Source: Zea mays
Taxonomy: Eukaryota; Streptophyta; Magnoliopsida; Poales; Poaceae
NCBI RefSeq assembly: GCF_902167145.1
Contig: NC_050102.1
Coordinates: forward strand, 4,526,850 to 4,590,849
Reading direction: 5' to 3'
Length of the DNA stretch: 64,000 bases
Part shown: positions 42,101-52,957 of the stretch, in pieces
Layout of the letters: each line of letters opens with the position of its first letter
Numbering within the stretch: position 1 is the stretch's first letter
Notes under the pieces: model-generated
The model's database searches: none
What the model was told of the DNA's origin: nothing
Seen by the model: only the letters and a program-made list of their open reading frames with translations
Program-made: the position numbers and the translations under genes

Positions 42101-43465
42101 GTTCATGGTCGTCCCCAACTACACGTACCTCAAGCTTAAGATGCCAGGCCCTAAGGGAACCATCACCATTGGATCCACATGCCGCCATGCTTACGAGTGC
42201 GACGTGGAATGTGTGGAGTACGCCGAGGCCATCGCCGAGTCCGAAGCCCTCATCGCCGACCTAGATTGCCTCTCCAAAGAGGCGCCCGACGTGAAGCGGC
42301 ACGCCGGCAACTTCCAACCAGCCGAGGCGGTTAAATCTGTCTCTCTCGACCCCAGCAACAACGCCAGCAAGAAAGTCAGGATCGGCTCCGAGCTCGACCC
42401 CAAATAGGAAGCAGTGCTCGTCGACTTTCTCCGCGCAAACGCCGAAATTTTTGCGTGGAGTCCCTTGGACATGCCAGGCATACCGAGGGATGTCGCCGAG
42501 CACTCACTGGACATCCGAGCCGGTGCCCGACCCGTGAAACAGCACCTGCGCCATTTTGATGAAGAAAAGCACAGAGCCATAGGCGAGGAGGTCCACAAGC
42601 TAATGGCCGCAGGGTTCATCAAAGAAGTATTCCATCCCGAATGGTTAGCTAACCCTATACTTGTAAGGAAAAAAGGTGGGAAATGGAGGATGTGTGTAGA
42701 CTACACTGGGTTAAATAAAGCATGTCCAAAGGTTCCCTACCCTCTGCCTCGCATCGATCAAATTGTGGACTCTACCGCTGGGTGCGAAATCCTGTCTTTC
42801 CTCGATGCCTATTCAGGCTATCACCAAATCAAGATGAAAGAATCCGACCAGCTCGCGACTTCTTTTATCACACCTTTTGGCATGTATTGTTATACTACTA
42901 TGCCATTTAGCTTGAGGAATGCAGGTGCAACATACCAAAGGTGCATGAACCATGTGTTCGGAGAGCACATCGGCAGAACGGTCGAGGCTTACGTCGATGA
43001 CATCGTTGTCAAAACAAGGAAAGCCTCCGACCTCCTCTCTGACCTTGAGATAACATTCAGGTGCCTAAAAGCGAAGGGCGTAAAACTCAATCCCGAGAAG
43101 TGTGTCTTCGGAGTTCCCCAAGGCATGCTCCTAGGGTTCATCGTCTCCGAACGAGGCATCGAAGCCAACCCGGAGAAAATCGCAGCCATCACCAACATGG
43201 GACCCATCAAAGATTTAAAAGGAGTACAAAGGGTCATGGGATGCCTTGCGGCTCTGAGCCGCTTCATCTCGCGCCTTGGCGAGAAAGGATTGCCCTTGTA
43301 CCGCCTCTTAAGGAAGGTCGAGCGCTTCACTTGGACTCCCGAGGCCGAAGAAGCCCTCGGAAACTTAAAGGCACTCCTTACTAATGCACCCATTTTGGTG
43401 CCCCCCGCTGTGGGAGAAGCCCTCCTGATTTACGTAGCCGCAACCACTCAGGTGGTCAGCGCTGC
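39156..43465 (+). pseudogene. gag-pol: gag, protease and RT of element B, five nonsense codons, cut by element E
   Basis: One frame from ATG 39156 can be followed to 43465. It contains a gag core at about 40790-41270 (ELWLTDYRLACQLGG, LPNITDSDVI), a basic linker, a protease region with MDRGSSLNIIY (about 41845), RT (WRMCVDYTGLNKACPK about 42690, YVDDIVVKT about 42990) and the start of RNase H (LLIYVAATTQVVSAA). Nonsense codons: TAG 39168, TGA 39309, TGA 40437, TGA 40752, TAG 42405. Each is compatible with CGA-to-TGA or CAG-to-TAG. The protease motif is D-R-G, where D-G-G or D-T-G is usual. The frame resumes at 61701 after the TSD copy. Confidence 0.85.
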
Positions 43466-43664
43466 TGAAAGGGAATTAGGCTTACACCTAGTTCCTATAT
43501 AATTTTGGTGGTTGAATTGCCCAACACAAATCTTTGGATTAACTAGTTTGCCCAAGTGTATAGATTATACAGGTATAAAAGGTTCACACTCAGCCAATAA
43601 AAAGACCAAGTTTTGGATTCAACAAAGGAGCAAAGTGGGAACCGAAGGCCCTCTGGTCTGGGAG

Positions 43665-44175
43665 CACCGGACTGTCCGGTGTACACCGGACAGTGTCCGG
43701 TGCGCCACCGGACATGTCCGGTGCACCAGGGGGACTCAGACTCAAACTCGCCACCTTCGGGAATTCTCAGAGGCGACTCGGCTATAATTCACCGGACTGT
43801 CCGGTGTACACCGGACAGTGTCCGGTGCGCCAAGGGAGGTCGGCCTCAGGAACTCGCCAGCTTCGGGAAACGCCAACGGCTAGTCCGCTAAAAATCACCG
43901 GACTGTCCGGTGTGCACCGGACTGTCCGGTGCGCCTCCGGAGCAACGGTCTTCTCCGCGCCAACGGCTCTCTGCCGCGCATTTAATGCGCGCTCTGCGCG
44001 CGCAGGAGTCAGAATCGCCCATGCTGGCACACCGGACATTAAACAGTACCTGTCCGGTGTGCACCGGACACCCAGGCGGGCCCACAAGTCAGAAGCTCCA
44101 ACGGTCAGAATCCAACGGCAGTGATGACGTGGCAGGGGGCACCGGACTGTCCGGTGTGCACCGGACTGTCCGGTG
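43665..44175. repeat. Array of CACCGGACTGTCCGGTG palindromes in the LTR
   Basis: Perfect 17-19-bp palindromes start at 43665, 43684, 43706, 43790, 43809, 43896, 43915, 44140 and 44159, often in pairs 2 bp apart. Variants differ in the centre (CTG, CAGTG, CATG). Repeated LTR palindromes upstream of the TATA box are, as I recall, a reported Sirevirus feature. The 3' LTR array (51861-52389) has one extra unit near 52107-52126. Confidence 0.9.
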
Positions 44176-44223
44176 CGCCATCGAACAGACAGCTTTCCAA
44201 CGGCCACTTTTGGTGGTTGGGGC

Positions 44224-44230
44224 TATAAAT
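44224..44230 (+). promoter_or_regulatory. TATA box of Sirevirus E 5' LTR
   Basis: TATAAAT in GGGGC-TATAAAT-ACCCC, itself nearly palindromic, about 50 bp downstream of the last palindrome. The same motif is at 52438-52444 in the 3' LTR. Confidence 0.7.
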
Positions 44231-44801
44231 ACCCCAACCACCCCACCATTCATTGCATCCAAGTTTTCCACTTCTCAACTACTACAAGAGCTCTAGCATT
44301 CAATTCTAGACACACCAAAGAGATCAAATCCTCTCCAATTCCACACAAAGCCCTAGCGACTAGTGAGAGTGATTTGCCGTGTTCATTTGAGCTCTTGCGC
44401 TTGGATTGCTTCTTTTCTTTCTCACTTGTTCTTGTGATCAAAACTCCATTGTAATCAAGGCAAGAGGCACCAATTGTGTGGTGGCCCTTGCGGGGAAGTT
44501 TTGTTCCCGGCTTTGATTTGAGAAGAGAAGCTCACTCGGTCCGAGGGATCGTTTGAGAGAGGGAAGGGTTGAAAGAGACCCGGCCTTTGTGGCCTCCTCA
44601 ACGGGGAGTAGGTTTGCAAGAACCGAACCTCGGTAAAACAAATCTCCGTGTCTCACTTGTTTATTTGCTTGGGATTTGTTTTGCGCCCTCTCTCGCGGAC
44701 TCGTTTATATTTCTAACGCTAACCCGGCTTGTAGTTGTGTTTATATTTGTAAATTTCAGTTTCGCCCTATTCACCCCCCCCCCCTCTAGGCGACTATCAA
44801 T

Positions 44802-44813
44802 TGGTATCAGAGC
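44802..44813 (+). other. Primer-binding site of Sirevirus E
   Basis: TGGTATCAGAGC, complementary to initiator tRNA-Met, two bases after the LTR end. Confidence 0.88.
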
Positions 44814-44847
44814 CCGGTGCTTCATTAGAGCCTAACCGCTCGAAGTG

Positions 44848-47541
44848 ATGTCGGGAGATCACGCCAAGAAGGAGATGGAGACCGGCGAAAAGCCCACTAC
44901 AAGCCACGGGAGCACTTCATCGGAAGAGTCCCGCACCAAGAGGAAGGAGAAGAAGAAGGACTCCTCCAAACGGAAGGAGAAAAAGTCTTCCTCTTCTCAC
45001 CACAAAGAGAAGAAGGAAAAATCTTCTTCTCACAAACCGCATCGGAAAGGGGACAAGCACAAAAGGATGAGGAAGGTGGTCTACTACGAGACCGACACTT
45101 CATCAACATCGACCTCCGACTCCGATGCGCCCTCCGTCACTTCTAAGCGCCAAGAGCGCAAGAAGTATAGTAAGATCCCCCTACGCTACCCTCGCATTTC
45201 CAAACATACACCTTTACTTTCCGTCCCATTAGGCAAACCACCAACTTTTGATGGTGAAGATTACGCTAGGTGGAGCGATTTAATGCGATTTCATCTAACC
45301 TCGCTCCACAAAAGCATATGGGATGTTGTTGAGTTTGGCGCGCAGGTACCATCCGTAGGGGATGAGAACTATGATGAGGATGAGGTGGCCCAAATCGAGC
45401 ACTTCAACTCTCAAGCAACAACAATACTCCTAGCCTCTTTAAGTAGAGAGGAGTATAACAAAGTTCAAGGGTTGAAGAACGCAAAGGAGATTTGGGATTT
45501 ACTCAAGACCGCGCATGAAGGTGATGAGCTCACCAAGATCACCAAGCGGGAAACGATTGAGGGGGAGCTCGGTCGGTTCCGGCTTCGCAAAGGGGAGGAG
45601 CCACAACACATGTACAATCGGCTCAAGACCTTGGTGAACCAAGCGCGCAACCTCGGGAGCGTAAAGTGGGATGACCACGAGGTGGTTAAGGTTATTCTAA
45701 GATCACTTATTTTCCTTAACCCTACTCAAGTTCAATTAATTCGTGGTAATCCTAGATATACTAAAATGACCCCCGAGGAAGTTATCGGGAATTTTGTAAG
45801 TTTTGAGTGCATGATCGAAGGCTCGAGGAAGATCAACGAGCTTGATGATGCCACCACATCCGAAGCTCAACCCGTTGCATTCAAGGCAACGGAGGAGAAG
45901 AAGGAGGAGTCTACACCAAGTCGACAACCCATAGACGCCTCCAAGCTCGACAATGAGGAAATGGCGCTCGTCATCAAGAGCTTCCGCCAAATCCTCAAGC
46001 AAAGGAGGGGGAAGGATTACAAGTCCCGCTCCAAGAAGGTTTGCTACAAGTGTGGTAAGCCCGGTCATTTTATTGCTAAATGTCCTATATCTAGTGATAG
46101 TGACCGAGGCGACGACAAGAAGGGGAGAAGAAAGGAGAAGAAGAGGTACTACAAGAAGAAGGGCGGCGATGCCCATGTTTGTCGCGAGTGGGACTCCGAC
46201 GAGAGCTCAAGCGACTCCTCCGACGACGAGGACGCCGCCAACATCGCCGTCACCAAGGGACTCCTCTTCCCCAACGTCGGCCACAAGTGCCTCATGGCAA
46301 AGGACGGAAAACGGAAGAAGGTTAAATCCAACTCCTCCACTAAATATGAATCTTCTAGTGATGATAATGCTAGTGATGAGGAAGATAATTTGCGTTCTCT
46401 TTTTGCCAACCTTAACATAGCTCAAAAGGAAAAATTAAATGAATTGATTAGTGCTATTCATGAAAAAGATGACCTTTTGGACTCCCAAGAGGATTGTCTA
46501 ATTAAAGAAAACAAGAAACATGTTAAGGTTAAAAAGGCTTATGCTCTAGAAGTAGAAAAATGTGAAAAATTATCTAGTGAGCTAAGCACTTGCCGTGAGA
46601 TGATTGACAACCTTAGGAATGAAAATGCTATTTTAAATGCTAAGGTTGATTCTCATGTTTGTAATGTTTCAATTCCCAATCCTAGAGATAATAATGATTT
46701 GCTTGCTAGGATTGAAGAATTAAACATTTCTCTTGCTAGTCTTAGAATAGAAAATGAGAATTTAATTGCTAAGGCTAAAGAACTAGATGTTTGCAATGCT
46801 ACCATTTCCAATCTTAGAGATAAAAATGATATTCTTCATGCTAAGATTGTTGAACTTAATTCTTGCAAACCATCTACATCTATTGTTGAGCATGTATCTA
46901 TTTGTACTAGATGTAAAAATGTTGATATTGATGCTATTCATGATCATATGGCTTTAATTAAACAACAAAATGATCATATAGCAAAACTAGATGCTAAAAT
47001 TGCCGAGCACAACTTAGAGAATGAGAAATTTAAATTTGCTCGTAGCATGCTTTATAATGGGAGACGCCCCGGCATTAAGGATGGCATTGGCTTCCAAAGG
47101 GGAGACAATGTCAAACTTAATACCCCTCCTAAGAACTTGTCTAACTTTGTTAAGGGCAAGGCTCCCATGCCTCAGGATAACGAGGGTTACATTTTGTACC
47201 CTGCCGGTTATCCTGAGAGCAAAATTAGGAGAACTCATTCTAGGAAGTCTCACTCTGGCCCTAACCATGCTTTTATGTATAAGGGTGAGACATCTAGTTC
47301 TAGGCAACCAACCCGTGCTAAGTTGCCTAGAAAGAAAACTCCTAATGCATCAAATGATCATGCTATTTCATTTAAAACTTTTGATGCATCCTATGTTTTG
47401 ACTAACAAATCCGGCAAAGTAGTTGCCAAGTTTGTTGGGGGCAAACACAAGGGTTCCAAGACTTGTGTTTGGGTACCCAAAGTTCTTGTTTCTAATGCCA
47501 AAGGACCCAAAACAGTTTGGGTACCTAAAGTCAAGAACTAA
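44848..47541 (+). CDS. gag: Sirevirus E gag, intact (897 aa)
   Basis: I chose the ATG at 44848 (ATGTCGGGAG); an in-frame GTG precedes it at 44845. The N-terminus (residues about 10-100) is a Lys/Glu/Ser-rich low-complexity stretch. A capsid-like copia region follows (about 125-330, for example PPTFDGEDYARWSDLMRF), then a CCHC knuckle (CYKCGKPGHFIAKC, about residues 402-415, nt about 46050-46090), an acidic/serine stretch, a long coiled-coil-like region (about 520-750), and a basic tail ending in repeated WVPKV motifs. Long gags with a C-terminal extension are typical of Sireviruses. The product would form the particle and bind RNA. The frame ends TAA at 47539-47541. Confidence 0.88.
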   Translation: MSGDHAKKEMETGEKPTTSHGSTSSEESRTKRKEKKKDSSKRKEKKSSSSHHKEKKEKSSSHKPHRKGDKHKRMRKVVYYETDTSSTSTSDSDAPSVTSKRQERKKYSKIPLRYPRISKHTPLLSVPLGKPPTFDGEDYARWSDLMRFHLTSLHKSIWDVVEFGAQVPSVGDENYDEDEVAQIEHFNSQATTILLASLSREEYNKVQGLKNAKEIWDLLKTAHEGDELTKITKRETIEGELGRFRLRKGEEPQHMYNRLKTLVNQARNLGSVKWDDHEVVKVILRSLIFLNPTQVQLIRGNPRYTKMTPEEVIGNFVSFECMIEGSRKINELDDATTSEAQPVAFKATEEKKEESTPSRQPIDASKLDNEEMALVIKSFRQILKQRRGKDYKSRSKKVCYKCGKPGHFIAKCPISSDSDRGDDKKGRRKEKKRYYKKKGGDAHVCREWDSDESSSDSSDDEDAANIAVTKGLLFPNVGHKCLMAKDGKRKKVKSNSSTKYESSSDDNASDEEDNLRSLFANLNIAQKEKLNELISAIHEKDDLLDSQEDCLIKENKKHVKVKKAYALEVEKCEKLSSELSTCREMIDNLRNENAILNAKVDSHVCNVSIPNPRDNNDLLARIEELNISLASLRIENENLIAKAKELDVCNATISNLRDKNDILHAKIVELNSCKPSTSIVEHVSICTRCKNVDIDAIHDHMALIKQQNDHIAKLDAKIAEHNLENEKFKFARSMLYNGRRPGIKDGIGFQRGDNVKLNTPPKNLSNFVKGKAPMPQDNEGYILYPAGYPESKIRRTHSRKSHSGPNHAFMYKGETSSSRQPTRAKLPRKKTPNASNDHAISFKTFDASYVLTNKSGKVVAKFVGGKHKGSKTCVWVPKVLVSNAKGPKTVWVPKVKN

Positions 47542-47560
47542 ATTTGTTTTGTAGGTTTAT
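47525..47560 (+). promoter_or_regulatory. gag/pol junction of element E with 3' splice-site-like sequence
   Basis: Gag stops at 47539-47541 and the pol frame has TAG at 47552-47554, so the two frames do not overlap. The junction reads CTAAATTTGTTTTGTAG|GTTTATG, which resembles a branch point, T-rich tract and acceptor. Confidence 0.45.
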
Positions 47561-50500
47561 GCATCCGGGGGCTCAAGTTGGATACTCGACAGCGGGTGCA
47601 CAAACCATATGACTGGGGAGAAAAGAATGTTCTCCTCATATGAGAAAAACCAAGATCCCCAACGAGCTATCACATTCGGGGATGGAAATCAAGGTTTGGT
47701 CAAAGGATTGGGTAAAATTGCTATATCTCCTGACCATTCTATTTCAAATGTTTTTCTTGTAGATTCTTTAGATTACAACTTGCTTTCTGTTTCCCAATTA
47801 TGTCAAATGGGCTACAACTGTCTTTTTACTGATGTAGGTGTCACTGTCTTTAGAAGAAGTGATGATTCAATAGCATTTAAGGGTGTGTTAGAGGGTCAGC
47901 TATACTTAGTAGATTTTGATAGAGCTGAGCTTGACACATGCTTAATTGCTAAGACTAACATGGGTTGGCTCTGGCACCGCCGACTAGCCCATGTTGGGAT
48001 GAAGAATCTTCATAAGCTTCTAAAGGGAGAGCACATTTTAGGATTAACAAATGTTCATTTTGAGAAAGACAGGATTTGTAGCGCATGTCAGGCGGGGAAG
48101 CAAGTTGGAGTCCATCATCCACACAAGAACATCATGACGACCGACAGGCCGCTTGAGCTACTCCACATGGATCTTTTCGGCCCGATTGCTTACATAAGCA
48201 TCGGCGGGAGTAAGTATTGTCTTGTAATAGTGGATGATTATTCTCGCTTCACTTGGGTATTCTTTTTACAGGAAAAATCTCAAACCCAAGAGACCTTAAA
48301 GGGATTCTTGAGACGGGCTCAAAATGAGTTCGGCTTAAGGATCAAGAAAATAAGAAGCGACAACGGGACGGAGTTCAAGAACTCACAAATTGAAGGCTTC
48401 CTTGAGGAGGAGGGCATCAAGCATGAGTTCTCCTCTCCCTACACGCCACAACAAAATGGTGTAGTGGAGAGAAAGAATCGAACTCTATTGGACATGGCAA
48501 GAACCATGCTTGATGAGTACAAGACACCGGACCGGTTTTGGGCCGAAGCAGTCAACACCGCCTGCTACGCCATCAACCGGTTATATCTTCACCGAATCCT
48601 CAAGAAGACATCATATGAACTCCTAACCGGTAAAAAGCCCAACATTTCATACTTTAGAGTTTTTGGTAGCAAATGCTTTATTCTTGTTAAAAGAGGTAGA
48701 AAATCTAAATTTGCTCCTAAAACTGTAGAAGGTTTTTTACTTGGTTATGACTCAAACACAAGGGCATATAGGGTCTTTAACAAGTCCACTGGACTAGTTG
48801 AAGTCTCATGTGACGTTGTGTTTGATGAAACTAACGGCTCTCAAGTAGAGCAAGTTGATCTTGATGAGATAGGTAATGAAGAGGCTCCATGCATTGCACT
48901 AAGGAACATGTCCATTGGGGATGTGTGTCCTAAGGAATCCGAAGAGCCTCCAAGTGCACAAGATCAACCGTCCTCCTCCACGCAAGCATCTCCACCAACT
49001 CAAAATGAGGATGAAGCTCAAGTTGATGAAGTAAAAGATCAAGCAAATGAGCCACCTCAAGATGACGGCAATGATCAAGGGGGAGATGCAAATGATCAAG
49101 ACAAGGAGGATGAAGAGCAAAGGCCGCCACACCCAAGAGTCCACCAAGCAATCCAACGAGATCACCCCGTCGACACCATCCTCGGCGACATTCATAAGGG
49201 GGTAACCACTCGATCTCGTGTTGCACATTTTTGTGAACATTACTCTTTTGTTTCCTCTATTGAGCCACACAGGATAGAGGAAGCACTTCAAGATTCGGAT
49301 TGGGTAGTGGCGATGCAAGAGGAGCTCAACAATTTCACGAGGAACGAGGTATGGCATTTAGTTCCACGTCCTAACCAAAATGTTGTAGGAACCAAATGGG
49401 TCTTCCGCAACAAGCAAGATGAGCATGGTGTGGTGACAAGGAACAAAGCACGACTTGTGGCCAAGGGATACTCCCAAGTCGAAGGTTTGGATTTCGGTGA
49501 AACCTATGCACCCGTAGCTAGGCTTGAGTCAATTCGCATATTATTGGCCTATGCTACTTACCATGGCTTTAAGCTTTATCAAATGGACGTGAAAAGTGCC
49601 TTCCTCAACGGACCAATCAAGGAAGAAGTCTATGTTGAGCAACCTCCCGGCTTTGAAGACAGTGAGTATCCTAACCATGTTTATAGGCTCTCTAAGGCAC
49701 TTTATGGGCTCAAGCAAGCCCCAAGAGCATGGTATGAATGTCTTAGAGATTTCCTTATTGCAAATGGCTTCAAAGTCGGAAAGGCCGATCCTACACTCTT
49801 TACTAAAACTCTTGAAAATGACTTGTTTGTATGCCAAATCTATGTCGATGATATTATATTTGGGTCTACTAACGAGTCTACATGTGAAGAATTTAGTAAG
49901 ATCATGACACAGAAATTCGAGATGTCTATGATGGGGGAGTTGAAGTATTTCTTAGGATTTCAAGTGAAGCAACTCCAAGAAGGAACCATCATTAGCCAAA
50001 CGAAGTACACTCAAGACATTCTTGCTAAGTTTGGGATGAAGGATGCCAAACCCATCAAGACACCCATGGGAACTAATGGGCATCTCGACCTCGACACGGG
50101 AGGTAAGTCCGTAGATCAAAAGGTATACCGGTCGATGATTGGTTCATTGCTTTATTTATGTGCATCTCGACCGGACATTATGCTTTCCGTATGCATGTGT
50201 GCAAGATTCCAATCCGACCCTAAAGAATCCCACCTTACGGCCGTAAAACGAATCTTGAGATATTTGGCTTATACTCCTAAGTTTGGGCTTTGGTACCCTC
50301 GGGGATCCACATTTGATTTGATTGGTTATTCGGATGCCGATTGGGCGGGGTGCAAAATTAATAGAAAGAGCACATCGGGGACTTGCCAGTTCTTGGGAAG
50401 ATCCTTGGTGTCTTGGGCTTCAAAGAAGCAAAATTCGGTCGCTCTTTCCACCGCCGAAGCCGAGTACATTGTCGCAGGTCATTGTTGCGCGCAATTGCTT

Positions 50501-50797
50501 TGGATGAGGCAAACCCTGCGGGACTATGGTTACAAATTAACCAAAGTCCCTTTGCTATGTGATAATGAGAGTGCAATCAAAATGGCCGACAATCCCGTCG
50601 AGCATAGCCGCACTAAGCACATAGCCATTCGGTATCATTTTCTTAGGGATCACCAACAAAAGGGAGATATCGAAATTTCTTACATTAACACTAAAGATCA
50701 ATTAGCCGATATCTTTACCAAGCCTCTTGATGAACAATCTTTTACCAGACTTAGGCATGAGCTCAATATTCTTGATTCTAGAAATTTCTTTGGCTAG
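47555..50797 (+). CDS. pol: Sirevirus E pol: protease, integrase, RT, RNase H, intact
   Basis: The frame opens at 47555, just after a TAG in the same frame, and ends TAG at 50795-50797. The first ATG is at 47609, already past the protease aspartate, so pol must be reached from upstream. Copia order: protease [12 protein letters not shown] (about 47583-47616), integrase HHCC finger ([12 protein letters not shown] about 47977) with MDLFGPI, SDNGTEF and [11 protein letters not shown]; a variable acidic linker (about 48900-49150); RT with [11 protein letters not shown] and [10 protein letters not shown] (about 49840-49870); RNase H with YSDADWAGC and [12 protein letters not shown]. All visible catalytic motifs are intact and no stop interrupts the frame. 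It is in a different frame from gag. Confidence 0.9.
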   Translation, partial: VYASGGSSWILDSGCTNHMTGEKRMFSSYEKNQDPQRAITFGDGNQGLVKGLGKIAISPDHSISNVFLVDSLDYNLLSVSQLCQMGYNCLFTDVGVTVFRRSDDSIAFKGVLEGQLYLVDFDRAELDTCLIAKTNMGWLWHRRLAHVGMKNLHKLLKGEHILGLTNVHFEKDRICSACQAGKQVGVHHPHKNIMTTDRPLELLHMDLFGPIAYISIGGSKYCLVIVDDYSRFTWVFFLQEKSQTQETLKGFLRRAQNEFGLRIKKIRSDNGTEFKNSQIEGFLEEEGIKHEFSSPYTPQQNGVVERKNRTLLDMARTMLDEYKTPDRFWAEAVNTACYAINRLYLHRILKKTSYELLTGKKPNISYFRVFGSKCFILVKRGRKSKFAPKTVEGFLLGYDSNTRAYRVFNKSTGLVEVSCDVVFDETNGSQVEQVDLDEIGNEEAPCIALRNMSIGDVCPKESEEPPSAQDQPSSSTQASPPTQNEDEAQVDEVKDQANEPPQDDGNDQGGDANDQDKEDEEQRPPHPRVHQAIQRDHPVDTILGDIHKGVTTRSRVAHFCEHYSFVSSIEPHRIEEALQDSDWVVAMQEELNNFTRNEVWHLVPRPNQNVVGTKWVFRNKQDEHGVVTRNKARLVAKGYSQVEGLDFGETYAPVARLESIRILLAYATYHGFKLYQMDVKSAFLNGPIKEEVYVEQPPGFEDSEYPNHVYRLSKALYGLKQAPRAWYECLRDFLIANGFKVGKADPTLFTKTLENDLFVCQIYVDDIIFGSTNESTCEEFSKIMTQKFEMSMMGELKYFLGFQVKQLQEGTIISQTKYTQDILAKFGMKDAKPIKTPMGTNGHLDLDTGGKSVDQKVYRSMIGSLLYLCASRPDIMLSVCMCARFQSDPKESHLTAVKRILRYLAYTPKFGLWYPRGSTFDLIGYSDADWAGCKINRKSTSGTCQFLGRSLVSWASKKQNSVALSTAEAEYIVAGHCCAQLLWMRQTLRDYGYKLTKVPLLCDNESAIKMADNPVEHSRTKHIAIRYHFLRDHQQKGDIEISYINTKDQLADIFTKPLDEQSFTRLRHELNILDSRNFFG

Positions 50798-51661
50798 CTT
50801 GCACACATAGCTCATTTGAATACCTTTGATCATATCTCTTTTATATGCTATGACTAAATGTGTTTTCAAGTATATTTCAAACCAAGTCATAGGTATGTTG
50901 AAAGGAAATTGGAGTCTTCGGCGAAGACAAAGGCTTCCACTCCGTAACTCATCCTTCGCCATCGCTCCAAGAAAGGACCTTGTCTTTGGGGGAGAAAGTA
51001 AAAAGCCCAAAAGAAAAAGGACCGGACTTCGTCTTTGGTATAATCTTAACTCATTTACTTATGACCAAAGGGGAAGATAGGACTTCGATGGGCTCTAATG
51101 ATTCCGTTTTTGGCGATTCATGCCAAAGGGGGAGAAAGTATGCGCCCAAAGCAAAAGGATCGCACCACAAGCAAAAGGACCGCACCACCACCAATTTCAA
51201 AACTTAGTGTTTTCCAAGAAGTATTTATCAATTGGGATCCTGTTGTGTTCAAAAGGGGGAGAAAGTAGTATTTCAAAATGGTATATCAAAACCCTCTTGA
51301 ACACTAAGAGGAGGATTTAATTTAGGGGGAGTTTTGTTTAGTCAAAGGAAAAGCATTTGAAACAGGGGGAGAAAATTTCAAATCTTGAGAATGCCTTGCA
51401 AATCTTATTCATGTACCTTTGACTATTTGCAAAAAGACTTTTGAAAAGGATTTACAAAAGAATTTGCAAAAACAAAACTCGTGGTGCAAACGTGGTCCAA
51501 AATGTTATATAAGAAAGAAACATTCCATGCATATCTTGTAAGTAGTTATATTGGCTAAATTCCAAGCAACCTTTACACTTAAATTATGCAAACTAGTTCA
51601 ATTATGCACTTCTATATTTGCTTTGGTGTGTGTTGGCATCAATCACCAAAAAGGGGGAGAT
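50798..51661 (+). other. pol to 3' LTR spacer of element E with repeated polypurine motifs
   Basis: There is no convincing env-like ORF; the longest open stretch is about 84 codons. GGGGGAGAAAGTA-type motifs recur at 50985-51000, 51125-51140 and 51251-51267, with shorter versions at about 51323 and 51363. The final polypurine tract AAAAAGGGGGAGA (51648-51660) adjoins the LTR. Multiple polypurine-like motifs here are a described Sirevirus trait. Confidence 0.75.
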
Positions 51662-52957
51662 TGAAAGGGAATTAGGCTTACACCTAGTTCCTATATAATT
51701 TTGGTGGTTGAATTGCCCAACACAAATCTTTGGATTAACTAGTTTGCCCAAGTGTATAGATTATACAGGTATAAAAGGTTCACACTCAGCCAATAAAAAG
51801 ACCAAGTTTTGGATTCAACAAAGGAGCAAAGTGGGAACCGAAGGCCCTCTGGTCTGGGAGCACCGGACTGTCCGGTGTACACCAGACAGTGTCCGGTGCG
51901 CCACCGGACATGTCCGGTGCACCAGGGGGCTCAGACTCAAACTCGCCACCTTCGGGAATTCTCAGAGGCGACTCGGCTATAATTCACCGGACTGTCCGGT
52001 GTACACCGGACAGTGTCCGGTGCGCCAAGGGAGGTCGGCCTCAGGAACTCGCCAGCTTCGGGAAACGCCAACGGCTAGTCCGCTAAAAATCACCGGACTG
52101 TCCGGTGTGCACCGGACTGTCCGGTGTGCACCGGACTGTCCGGTGCGCCTCCGGAGCAACGGTCTTCTCCGCGCCAACGGCTCTCTGCCGCGCATTTAAT
52201 GCGCGCTCTGCGCGCGCAGGAGTCAGAATCGCCCATGCTGGCACATCGGACATTAAACAGTACCTGTCCGGTGTGCACCGGACACCCAGACGGGCCCACA
52301 AGTCAGCAGCTCCAACGGTCAGAATCCAACGGCAGTGATGACGTGGCAGGGGGCACCGGACTGTCCGGTGTGCACCGGACTGTCCGGTGCGCCATCGAAC
52401 AGACAGCTTTCCAACGGCCACTTTTGGTGGTTGGGGCTATAAATACCCCAACCACCCCACCATTCATTGCATCCAAGTTTTCCACTTCTCAACTACTACA
52501 AGAGCTCTAGCATTCAATTCTAGACACACCAAAGAGATCAAATCCTCTCCAATTCCACACAAAGCCCTAGCGACTAGTGAGAGTGATTTGCCGTGTTCAT
52601 TTGAGCTCTTGCGCTTGGATTGCTTCTTTTCTTTCTCACTTGTTCTTGTGATCAAAACTCCATTGTAATCAAGGCAAGAGGCACCAATTGTGTGGTGGCC
52701 CTTGCGGGGAAGTTTTGTTCCCGGCTTTGATTTGAGAAGAGAAGCTCACTCGGTCCGAGGGATCGTTTGAGAGAGGGAAGGGTTGAAAGAGACCCGGCCT
52801 TTGTGGCCTCCTCAACGGGGAGTAGGTTTGCAAGAACCGAACCTCGGTAAAACAAATCTCCGTGTCTCACTTGTTTATTTGCTTGGGATTTGTTTTGCGC
52901 CCTCTCTCGCGGACTCGTTTATATTTCTAACGCTAACCCGGCTTGTAGTTGTGTTTA
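51662..52957 (+). repeat. 3' LTR of Sirevirus E, first part
   Basis: Matches the 5' LTR with very few substitutions and one extra palindrome unit. It is cut at 52957 by element F; the last five bases GTTTA (52953-52957) are the duplicated target. Confidence 0.92.

Larger units (their letters stand above)
43466..44799 (+). repeat. 5' LTR of Sirevirus E (1,334 bp)
   Basis: Contains nine CACCGGAC..GTCCGGTG palindromes between 43665 and 44175, TATAAAT at 44224-44230, and a C-run near 44773-44784. Short open frames over the palindromes are repeats translated, not genes. Confidence 0.92.

Noticed and set aside
43512..44450. Many overlapping ORFs on both strands over the Sirevirus LTR
   Set aside because: They translate the CACCGGACTGTCCGGTG palindromes (repeated TVRCTPDS/GLSGVHR-type peptides) and occur in both LTRs. 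They are repeat artefacts.
50826..51320. Possible env-like ORF between Sirevirus pol and 3' LTR
   Set aside because: Only short open stretches in different frames, crossing the repeated polypurine motifs; no signal peptide or membrane segment pattern.
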